NCBI GenBank assembly: GCA_022747635.1
Contig: JAKTNV010000004.1
Coordinates: 18,600,969-18,664,968, forward strand
Direction of reading: 5' to 3'
Length of the DNA: 64,000 nucleotides
From: Hetaerina americana
Taxonomy: Eukaryota > Arthropoda > Insecta > Odonata > Calopterygidae
Positions within the stretch are counted from its first letter, which is position 1; every line of letters starts with the position of its first letter. Under the pieces are notes generated by a model. The model was not told where the DNA came from. It saw nothing but the letters and a program-made list of their open reading frames with translations, and ran no database searches. Below are positions 24,426 to 36,600 of the stretch, in pieces. The position numbers and the translations under genes are program-made.

Positions 24426-27400
24426 ATGGCGAATCAAGTGTACAAACCAAATCCAGCGATGAAACCATCGCCACATATTGGATCAATGAAGGAATACGAA
24501 AAAATGTACAAAAGGTCAATCGAATCACCAGAGGAGTTTTGGCAGGATATAGGGAAACAGTTCCACTGGGAGACGCCGCCCACTGGAAAGTTTTGTTCGT
24601 ACAATTTTGATGCATCCAAAGGACCGATATCCATTAAGTGGATGGAGGGCGCAACGACCAACATTTGCTACAATCTACTGGATAGAAATGTCCGAAAAGG
24701 AATGGGTGACAAAATCGCATTTTACTGGTAAGTTACACATTTATAGTACTGGCTAATTTCCAGCCGTATGCCTCTGTTCATTAATTTCCACCAGTTAAAA
24801 CTCTTGGATTCATTTTTAATAAATAGGTCATAGTTGGTAATTTTTACACAAATTGCATCGAACAATATAAGTCCCTCATTTGAATCTTCTTTGTTGAAAT
24901 AACATTCATTAATTTTAATGATTTCCATACCAATGACAGGGTAGGCAATGATCCTGAAGATTACAGTAGATTGACCTATAAAAAACTTCTCATCCAAGTT
25001 TGTAAATTTGCCAATGTTCTTAAAGAAAAAGGTGTTACTAAGGGAGACCGAGTGGCTGTATACATGCCTATGATACTCGAGACAGTTATTGCTATGCTGG
25101 CATGTGCACGTATTGGGGCTGTACATTCTGTTGTGGTATGTAAATTTTGATTTGTAATATGCTTACTATAGTGGGGTAATTGTGTCCATATTGAATATAA
25201 TTCTTGATTCTTTCAAATAGTTTGCAGGGTTTTCATCAGATTCTCTGGCAGAAAGGTTGATTGATGCTAAGGCGAAGGTACTAGTTACAGCCGATGGAGT
25301 TTGGAGAGGTGAGAAGTTGTTGTGCTTGAAGGAAATATGTGATGCAGGTCAGTTGTTTAGCCATCATATTTGCATGTGCTCACTGATTTACTTAATAGAT
25401 TTTATTTTTTCCAACCCGAATCCCTCACTAAAAATATTTTTCATACGTTCCACTCAAACACTAGTATTAAAAATCATTCTTATCTAACTAGCATAAATGA
25501 AAATTTCAACCTTCTCTTTAGGCAGAGTCTAAAAAATTTTGGAAATCTATTTTGGAATCAAGTAATTAATTATGAAATATCACAAAAAATTCAGTAATAC
25601 AGTGAATTTTCCCCTTTAAAATGGCATGAAAGAGGGTGAATAGCAGTATTGATAGTCTTATCAGGTTAACAATTAAGTTTATTGTTAATTCTTCCATAAA
25701 AATTATGGGTTATACACTTCCTAATTTATTATTTCCCAAAAATGATACAACCTCATCATTTACAATTCGAAATTTAAGCATGGTTATGGACTTTCCCTAA
25801 CAATTATTATGTTATCCTGTTTCATGTGGAATACCTGTTTGATGAAGTTTTCTCGGGTCTTCCACTGGGTCAGGGGTTCCATATTGGTCGACGATCGATG
25901 CCCGACTCGTACATCGTCCACAGGGTAGATCATCTTCCCTGAGGACGATGTATGAGTCGGGTATCGAAACATCGGCCAACATGGAACCCCTGACCTGGTG
26001 GAAGACCCAAGAAAAGTTTATCACGCAAATACGCCAGGAGAGCACCAGATCTGGAATACCTGTTGTTTTCCCAATACTTTTCCTTCCGTCATTGAGAGTA
26101 CTTTCTGCCGACCTCAATGCCATCTAAAAATACTATTCTCATCCTTCCTATGCCCTTTAATCCCCTAACACTATTCCCTCTTTTATGATATTTAACATCC
26201 CATTGCCTCTTAATACTCCATCAACCTACCCTTTCTGTCTTCTTCCGTATTCACCTAGCAATTTCCTCTCTTCTGCAATATTTAAAACTTTGTACTTCGC
26301 ACTCAAAACACTAGTCAGTCCACATGTGTCAGAAATCTAGAGAAACTACAGTTCTTTTGCTATTTAATTAGTGCTCGATCATTTACAAAGCATGCTTAAT
26401 CAATTATTGCCTGCTTTAATTCTCAGAATGAGGTTCTGTCTATGTCACCCTTAATTTCCTATGCAGATTTGTTAAAATACTCCAACAATAATGGCCAACC
26501 ACATCTTACTCCACTTCATATCACTGCCCATCCCAATTCCACCTTTTTAACCATTAACTATGCACAAATTCCAAGGAAATGCGGGAGATGCCATGATAGT
26601 AACTTTGAAGGAAGTCATCTGCTAAATGTTCATTACAAATGCAATAATTGCAGAGTGTAACAATCATTCGCCTTGGCCAGGATTCGATTTGGTAGCTTAA
26701 CTGGCTTAAGCACTTGGCCAGACATTGAGGGATTTGGGTTCAAATCCCAGGAAACGCAGATGATTTTTACGCTGTGAAATTGTTGCTTTACTTATGTGTC
26801 ATTAGTCACTTGTGAGTGCATTAAAATTCATTGGAATGAAGGAGCCCTTCAATCGCATCAAGGGTATAGTCAATGAGATTGCTTGAAGAACCTAGGGAGG
26901 AGATAACATAGGGCAAACAAGTGGAAGTCCTCATGAAATACTACATACAATATTTTATAGACCATCAAAAACCTGTCTTTAATAGGATGATTGCTAATGT
27001 TAAGGACTGCTATCTTATGATCTCTTAAAAACCCATTTCAAATTCCATGTTTATTGAAACTTATATTGTACATTTTGAGAATGAATGTGAGCAAAACAAA
27101 GATCCCGGTCAAGACGAATAATTTGTGCTCTATGAAATTGTTGCATTCTCCACTAAAATGCACTCCAATAAAATTTACTGTTGCTGCATCTCCCATTACT
27201 TTCTTGGAAAACAAAGGTTATCAAGTTTGTAGGAAAGAGGGAAGCTAAGTCAAATAATTAAATAGAAATGTAAAACCTAATTTTCATAATAGTAGGCATA
27301 CAAAAAGGAGAATTGTGATAGGGGCTTTCACAAAAAGTAGGGAATTGATGACAGGGACATTAAGGGTAGAGGTCAAGAAATGACGAGTGAAATATACAGT

Positions 27401-30400
27401 ACCATGCATAGTTTTGTTTGTGTTGAAATCTTGGTCATTGAATAAAGATGATAGGGATAGATTGGAGGCTCTTGAAGTATGGCTGTGGAAAAAGATTGGA
27501 AAGGTAAAAAGTACATTTAGAAAATAAAACGAAGAAGTACTAGGTATAGTGGGAGAGGAGAAAGCCTTGGTGGTAGAAATCCAAAGGAGGCAAGAAAGAA
27601 GATGCATGCAAATCAATTTCATTGGGGATTGCTGAAGACTATGCTAGAGGGCTTTGGCATTTGAGGTAGAAGGAGTAAAAGGAAAGGGATATTGGACAGA
27701 ATGAAGGGAGATAGAATGTATGCGGAACAGTTTAGTGTAGTGTAAGATGTCTGGTTTAGTCTTGTCAGGTGATGTTAAGAAATGTAAGAGTGTTGAGCCT
27801 GTGTCCATCTAAAACCTGCCTAAAATAGGAGACTACCAACAAGATAAAATCATATTTCACTGTCTGGCTTGTGGCAAAATATTATGCTATATATATGCTA
27901 TGGCTATGTCAAAATAAAATATCAGGCATCAGATAAGAAAAATATTTTTGGGTTATAGGAAGGATATTGGTCTAGGTCATAACCCAAATCCTAGTTCAAG
28001 CCGATAGCCCAAAGTTTGATATTATTATTTCTTTTGATTGTGTTTATCTAGGGATGATGTTGATTTTCCCTTAGAAACTTTTCTTGGTCAATGAATTAGT
28101 GTTGTCTACAAAACAAAAGACTGATTTCTGTTCCGGAATCTGAAAAAGTAAAAAATTTGGAGTGGTATATGGGAAGTCATTTGTAATCACTGCGCTATGC
28201 TAAAATGCAAATATTTTGTGAAAGTAGAAATTTAAGTTGATTGATGATAGGTGTGAAATTTTCCTATATAACTTCCAATGTACAGAGAATCACTTCACAA
28301 ATGACTTATAAGCAATGTTTATGAGTTCTTGAGATATTTATTGAAAGGAATAACCCTTTTACAAAAGAAAGGCATAAACATACCTCCGTAAAAAGATATT
28401 GCTATTAGGAGTTCTAAGGAATCAACCTTATTAAGCAGTTATTTTGAAAGAAAATTTATGTCATTAATTTTTCTACGTTTATGCAAGGAGGAAAGATTTG
28501 GTAAAAATAACATTTCATGATATTTGTAAAGATCTCTGTGAAAATTGAATTTGAATGCAATTTTGTGCATTAATTTTCTTTGCGCATGTTCAATTGTATG
28601 AACATGGAGTTTTTAGTAAGGTTACAGAAGAACAGTGTTCACTGTGTGACCTGATTGACTGACATGAACAGAACTTTAAATGACTCTATACAAATTAGTT
28701 AAAAATAAATGCTAGCCATTTGTGTGCTTTAGATTGAACAAAGTTATTATGTTGATGGAATATTAACTGTGAGTCCAACATTAATCCTAGGTCCTTTATA
28801 TTTATTGATAGGATAATTGGATAGTCTATATTCTTGATGCTGTGGACTCCTTAGACAGCTGAATGTTACAGAATAGCATTTTTTAAATTGAAAGTTAGAT
28901 ACTTATGCTCACCCCTGGTTTTAATCCTATAAAGGCAGTTTTGCAGAGTTAGGTGATCATCAATTGATTGAACTCTAAAAAAAATATTTAAGTCATTGGC
29001 ATACAAAAGGAAAGGTCTAATGCCATTATATTATCATTTATAAATAAGTTAAATAATAGTGGACCCAGATGGGGGATCCTTGGTGAACACATTATGATGG
29101 ATAGGGAAATTTAAATCAGGATGGATTTATTTTTACTATAATTTCTCTGTTGGGCAAATAACTTGCAATCCAATCAAGTAAGGTACCATTAATTCCAGTG
29201 CTTCCAATTTTTTAAGGAGAAGCTCATGACTAAAAGTTTCAAAATACTAGTTGAAGTCAGTGTATATGACATCTGTTTGTAACCTTTTTTCCAAACCTTC
29301 TGTTAAATGCTTTTGAAAAATCAAAAGATCATTGAGTGTTGATCTTCTTTTAGGGAAAACATACAGTTCAGGGATAATGATACTATTCAAAATAGGAGTT
29401 AGGTTATCTACAACCAAATATTCTGAGATTTTTGCCATTATTGAGAGCTCTGTAATCTGACAATAGTTAGCTATGTTATTTCTGTTACCCTGAGATCTAC
29501 CACTTATTTCGCATTATTCAAAGTTGGGTGAAACCCATGCTAATTTTTATCTTACCTGGTTTTAAGATAAGTGATCACATAATCCACTAATGATGAATCA
29601 TTTGCATACATTTTAATAAATTAAAAACATGTTTTTATATCATAACAGCAATGGAAAGAAGTAAAAAATTGGGTCATGAAGTGGAAAGCTGTATTTTAGT
29701 GAAGCACTTACCTCGGCTAAGTGCCTCTCAATCAAGAGATGGTGAAGGCAAGGTGAAGGATAGCGAGAAGTCTCCAGAGAAACGGAAAGCATTTGATTAC
29801 CAGGTTAGTAAGAGGTATTTGGAGGTGAATAAAAGTTGTTAGAAAAAAATTATTTTAAACAGGTATCTAAATATTTGATGGTCTCAGTCTCTACTTAATC
29901 ATCATGTATCCATCGCCAAAAAGTAATCTAATTCTGGTCAACTGTATTTCATGGATGATATTAAACGGCTCATTTTCTCTGTGAGAGTAACACAGTTCCC
30001 TATATTGACATGAAAATTCCATTTGAGAATGTATTTTAACTTTTTGATTTCCCACTGTAAGTATATTTTTTCCAAGGTATTCATATTGATACTAGGATAA
30101 TCTTAATTAATCATTAAAATATCAAAGGAGAGAGGTGTGTAGGTGCTTGATATAATAGATTATAAGGGTGCACTGGTGAAATACTGTTGACAAATAGTAC
30201 CGCACGTCAAATTGAAAAACTAAGCGAGTTTGATAAAAAAATGGGAGCAAAGTGTAGAATAGATAATTTTCCTTGGTGAGGTTAAGGTCTGGAGTAAAGC
30301 ATGCATACATTTCTTGAATCTGTGGTAAAGCTCACTGAAAACTAAATCACAAGGAATGTTAACCTCAGACATTCAGGATAGGAGGTCCAGTTCTTTCTCC

Positions 30401-30548
30401 ATACCTTGCATAATGCCCAACAAAGTTCTGTGATATGAATATTAATTAATGTGAAATAATTTCAGGCCTAATACTGTGTATACAAGTTCGTTATGTCTCT
30501 CGTTGGTTTTGTGTATTTGAAATTCAAAGAAAATTAATGATAATTGGA

Positions 30549-30633
<85 letters not shown>

Positions 30634-33600
30634 CATTTACAAAAATGTATTTATATGTTAGATCCATACATTCAAAAGAATCTGTAGGTACATAACTTCG
30701 AAAAGTATATCAAGAAATATGCCATTTTAAAAATTTTCTCTTCATTTAGTGAATGGAAATGAACTTTCTAATTGTTTGAATGAGGAACTCATGAATAAAG
30801 ATTTGAAATGCCGATCCTTTGATAATTAATGTGGAACAAGATTAAAAATCTTCTTAACAAGTTTTAGTTTTTGCATATCATGATAAAGGTATAGGTTAAT
30901 CATCACAAAGGTATTGGACTGAGGAAGTGTTTGTTTCTTCAAATGGATGTAATTCTTACTCTTAAAAATCATTGTTTAGGTTCCGTGGAATGAAGACAGA
31001 GATTGTTGGTGGGATGATGAAATGGATGATGCATCTTCATCTTGCTATCCTGTTTGGGTGGGAGCTGAAGACCCACTTTTCCTCCTCTACACTAGGTATT
31101 TTTCACTATGATATCAATTATGAAAATTATATAAGTCAAAAAATTACCTTAAGAATGATTTTGCGTAGAATTTATGATCTCTTAGTCTTTGTTGACAACA
31201 AGCCCTAAAAAATCAGGTCCTCTCTTTCATTTCCAATGATTTGATGTGCTCACTGTTAACTTATTCTCAGTGCAAGAGAAATTATCATGAATGCAATCCA
31301 CGCTGAATGTGGTTTTCATTCTAAATAGGGATAATATTAACTTTTGAATTAAGTGATTTCATAGAATATAATGTACCCTTTGAGTCTTAATAATAAACTG
31401 TTATAATTTACCACCCAACTTTTTTCCTGCTCTAGAATAGCAATTAATTTAAAAGGGTCCATATAGGCTAATGATGTATATGATTCCTTTTATGCAAATG
31501 ACATTCTCTTTATATTATTCTCAAAAGATTTGACTGTAATGCCTGTCATTTTTCTCATTTAGTGGTTCAACTGGAAGACCTAAAGGGGTTGTGCACACCA
31601 CAGCTGGCTATTTAATATATGCTGCAACAACTTTCAAATATGTTTTTGATTACCATCCTGGAGATGTGTACTGGTGCACTGCTGATGTTGGTTGGATTAC
31701 TGGGCACACTTATGTTGTCTATGGACCCCTAGCAAATGGAGCTACATCTGTGCTGGTAAAGTTTATCTTCAGGATTTAAATATTCATTAAATTGGGTTCA
31801 TGTATGTAAATAGTTTGACTAAGTTCGGTGTAGGATTCTATGCTATGTATATTAGAGCCCCTTAAATTTCTTCTCCGTTGAAGTTAAAGGTTTATCGTAT
31901 TTACAGCGATAGATATAAATGCATATGAAGAATTTATGTTAGAAATTAGGGTTACAAAAATCACTTCTTGAATTGTCATTCAGAATGGTTTGCATTGTGG
32001 ACAGCGCACCCCTGACGTTCAGTGTGAAGACTGTTGATCATTATTGAAACATAAACTATGAAAATTAATCTAAGGTATTGGGAGTGTATGTTATAGTGCA
32101 TGCAAATGTCTCTTATTTTTGATATCACAACCGTCATTCTTGAGATATATTTTTAACTACTTTTACCCAGCTAGCTGCCTTTGCATACTTGAATATAATT
32201 AAAATTTTATAACCCAATTTTATTGTAGTATTTCCAGCTAGTATCAGATTTCTTAAATATTTCAATGTTGTTGTTTTCTTTCAAGTAAAAGAGTTTGGCA
32301 AATCACTTGTAATATTTGGTTTACTGGTATGGGAATGCATGCAAAGAAAAATGACATGAGTAGGATATGGTCCAATATCCTCTGAAAGAGAATATGTGAA
32401 CAATCAAGTTTTACCACTAGTTAAATATCTCAAGCATATCAAAATACATTGGAGAAATTAGAAGATATTAATATTGAAAGGAGCCAATCATGGTTATGTT
32501 TACCCATACTTTCATCAGCCACTGTTCAGTGACTGAAACACCTGTAAGTGGAACTTAATCTGATCATAATCAGTGAGGAAAAACACACTCAGGGTTATGG
32601 AAAAACAAGTAATTTAACAAAATTAAATTGTGCAAATGTTATATTCATTGAAATTTTGTATAAATGTTCCACAGATATATGAAATTTCTAAGCCCTGTGC
32701 AAATTTCAGAATCTACTCAACACTCGTCACGTCAATTGTGTAATTTATGTTTTCAAATATTTTGGCTATGCGAAATCTGACAATGCAATAGTGTCTTTTT
32801 CTATCTACTTAATTAATGGAGACTTGGCAAGTTTCCATCCCAATGGCAGTAACATTTTCAACTATATTCAATTGAAAGACTTGAGACATTTTTCATGAGT
32901 TTAAATTCTGAAGCATCTACCACTGAGGAAGAAGTTGAGAAATATAATCTTATATGGAAAAATGTTCATTCTATCCAAGGACTACATCCAGCCCTTATGT
33001 GGTGGAATGGTTCTACATTTTGTTGATTCTTAGAACTATGCTGGTAGTGAGGTTGCCCTACACTGATTGAAGATTATGATTCAGGAAGACAATTTTCCGC
33101 TTTAAAAAGTTTAATTTATGACCTAGATTTTGTTACAGATTAACATATTCCGGATGATGTAATATCAACCTGAAGGTGTTATGCTCAAGCGATACCAAGT
33201 TTGTAAGTAAAGCGCAAATCCAAGCGTCTTCTTTCATCATGAAGAATTTCCTCCAGGTTATGTTAGAAACTGTGGTATTTGTTAGTTATTTTTTAGGATC
33301 CATATGAAAGATAGCCTGCACAGCATTGGTACATTAGTTAGGTGTGGCTCAAGGTATTTGACCATTTAAGTGTTAAGGACAACTTGATAAACTTTCCATG
33401 ACATTACTATAGACATAAAGTAATCAATCCTGGATCTAAGTGGCTCAGTTCAAAACATGCCCGTTTCCCAGTGAATGCTGGTAAAATTCTCCACCAAGGC
33501 ACCGAAAATTAGGTGAAAGGGAAAATGTGCTTCTCTACTCTTCCTTCAGTTTTACCATCCCTTCTGCTGACTGGATATAGTCACATACACAAACATAGGT

Positions 33601-36600
33601 TTGTTGTGCATTAATATGTTGGAAGCCTGAATGAATTTTGCTTAGTTCTTCCATAAATATTTATGATGGAAAGATTTATTCAGAAGAAAACAGAGTGAAG
33701 CTAAGGGATGGTTCTCTCCTGATCTTGTTGTTTCTTACAAATTTTTTAACCTTAAGGAACTTAAGCATATTAATTATAAAAAAGTCAGTTTTGGTTTATT
33801 TTCACCAAAACATTTTTCTATTGCAGATCCAATCATTTATCCCAAATCATCTGGTATTACAGTATATTAATTACAGAATAAGTGTCTGAACAAATAGATG
33901 ACCCTCCATTCTAAAGTGTTCTAAATTATCACTAATGACCACTCATGCTTGAAAAATGAAAATAACGAATTCCTCGAATTAGGGAGGCTAAAGTAAACAT
34001 CACAGTAGTGGTGAATAAACTAGATCAGGTGGAACAGTTCATGTATTTGGGTGATATTTTAGAGGAATAGGGTTATGCAGTGATAATAGAAGAATAAAGA
34101 TCTGGTGCTTTCCCGGCGTATTTGATTCGTGAAGGATTCTCGGGAGAATCGAAGAATAATTTCATTTGGAAAAGAGGCATTTATAAGGAGACAATTGATG
34201 ACAGGTACATTAAGTAAGGATGTGAATAAAAAATTAGTAAAAACTTAATATGGAGTGTAGTGCTCTATGAGCATGAAGTCTCGTTTTTGAGGTAAGAAGA
34301 TGAGCATAGATCATAATCTTTTGAGATGAAGTAGTTTCAAAGAATGGGGAGAATAAGTTAAACAGAGTGTGAGGCACAAGCACTGAATATTGAAATAGTG
34401 TGGGCAAAGACAGGAAGTTACGTGGATAAATCGGAAAAAGACAGAAAAAGTGGATGGAGAAATAATTAGGAAGGAAATGATATGTTCCAGGCTGTGATAG
34501 GGGAGAGACTGGTAGGTAAGTAAGTAGACGAAAAGAGAGAATAGGCTTTTTGTCATATAGCATGAAGGCAGGTAGAAGTTATGAATAAATGAAGAAGGAT
34601 ATAATGTAGGTTAATATAATACATGATTGGGAAAGTCCACTCAATGCATAAAGGATTAGATGCTTTTAGTTTAAAAAACTGTCTTGTATGGTGAAATTCA
34701 TCAAATCAATCATTTTTCTCCTTTTTGTGTGATTCAATTCTAATTATTGCAGGCATTGGTAGAGATTTTGTTAATTTCAGGTTCCCATTCTGTCTCTGCC
34801 ATTAATAATCCATGGTAAATGATGTAGGTAAATGCAGTAATAAACCCTATGCAAGGAGCAATACCGCAAGATCTTGTTGTAACATCTGGAAGTTCTTCAT
34901 GCCACCCATAATCCAGTGTAACTGTTTCACATTTAATTTGGTTTTGCAGTCTCACTTGAATTTAGTGATTGGTTACTGCATTCAATTGGCAAGTTGTTAC
35001 TAACAGTGAAAGTATTTTTACCTTGAATCAAGGACTTGAATAATAATTAGTTTTGTAGATAACTAGCATGCCTGTGATAATCCCTCAAAGGTTTGATTTG
35101 CCATATGTAGTATTTTGTTACACACGTTTTTTAAACCACAAATGTATGACCATAAAAGGGATGTGGGGAATAAAATAATAACAAATGATAAATCATGTGC
35201 ATGAAACTTAACAAATATTTATTGTTTATGGGGTGCTCATCATCCATCTTCCCAAATTTCCATATTAGAATGGTAATGAGATGCACTTTTCCACAGTAGA
35301 AAATGAATTAAAACATGACTATTTTTGAAAAATGAAGGTAACATTAACTTATAAATACAAAAATATCACAATTTCATTCACCACCAAAAATCTTGGTTAG
35401 TTACCTCCATCTTAGCATTTCATCACTAAAGATACAATCACCTTGTTTAATGACTTACAGATTACTGCTTTTACATGAAGGCTTTTCCTTTCAGTTTGAA
35501 GGCCTTCCATTCCACCCACACAATGGACGTTACTGGGAGATAATTGATCAACACAAAGTGAACCAGTTTTACACCGCTCCGACGGCAATAAGGGCACTAA
35601 TGAAGTTCGGAGATGCTCCAGTGAAAAAGTAATTTTCCTTTTGTCAAACATTTTCATTGATGAAAACCATTAATCACCAAAAATAGCATGATGGACATGA
35701 CTCTTCACTGACTAATCTAATTATCTCTGAAGAAGCATCTTGATAAATATGTTTCCTCCCTGACTCAGTAGGAAAAACTTTGTTCAGTTGCCTGACGGTG
35801 AAAAATTTCCTGATGAGAAGATGTCAGTCATTGTTTGGTTTGCATGCAAATATACTGGATAGTGCATAAAACCAAATAATACCTTGTTGCATTTAGTTCA
35901 GAGCAAGCTAATCTCATTAGTTTTTCTTCTTACCTTGTCTTAATTAGCAACATATCCTTAATTACCACAATAGGTTAGGCAACAGAACTACTCTTACACA
36001 AATAATAACTAACTTTATCCCTCTGAAGATTGGGAGTCTGATGACCTCTTGAGTTGATTTGATCTATTTATCATGCTTAGATTGTGACTGTTAAAAATTT
36101 TTCACCTTAGAAAATTCCATTGAGCATCTTCTATAATTAAATCTTTTTTTATGGTGTAATATATTTGGAATGAAATATTTGTATGATGAAATAGTCGTTT
36201 TAATTCAGTATTGTTTTCCTTACAAATTTTAATGAAGCTGAGAATAATTATTATTTCTCACTTCCACCTAACCCTGAATGTAACAGATAGATAGGTTAAT
36301 ATTTCCGTTTGGCATACATGTTTCATATGGAATTTTCTTTCTGTTCAGAATTTCTCTGGACAGTCCAAAACCTTCCTTTACAAGGTAGATTACATTGATC
36401 ATTTTCTTTCGTATCATAGCATACAAAATAACTTCACAGAATATATCTAGAAGGCACCAGTTATGAGCTTATCACAAATTATTGAATTTAATACATACAT
36501 TTGGATGAACAATTTACCTTTGGTTCTGACTCAAGTGTCCCTTTCCCCCACTAGATGCTCGTTTTGCATGTGCAATATTCTCTTTCATCAAATAAACTTA

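Noticed and set aside
24401..25126. Alternative ORFs overlapping the first exons of acetyl-CoA synthetase (plus frame 24,401-24,610; minus 24,325-24,664 and 24,722-25,126)
   Set aside because: They lie in other frames or strand of well-conserved acetyl-CoA synthetase exons.
25812..26123. 103-codon minus-strand ORF across the foldback insertion
   Set aside because: It spans both hairpin arms and the target duplications, so its peptide is an accident of the insertion.
26690..26760. Possible genuine tRNA gene
   Set aside because: A and B boxes are present but no cloverleaf with a paired acceptor stem can be drawn, and a long SINE body follows.
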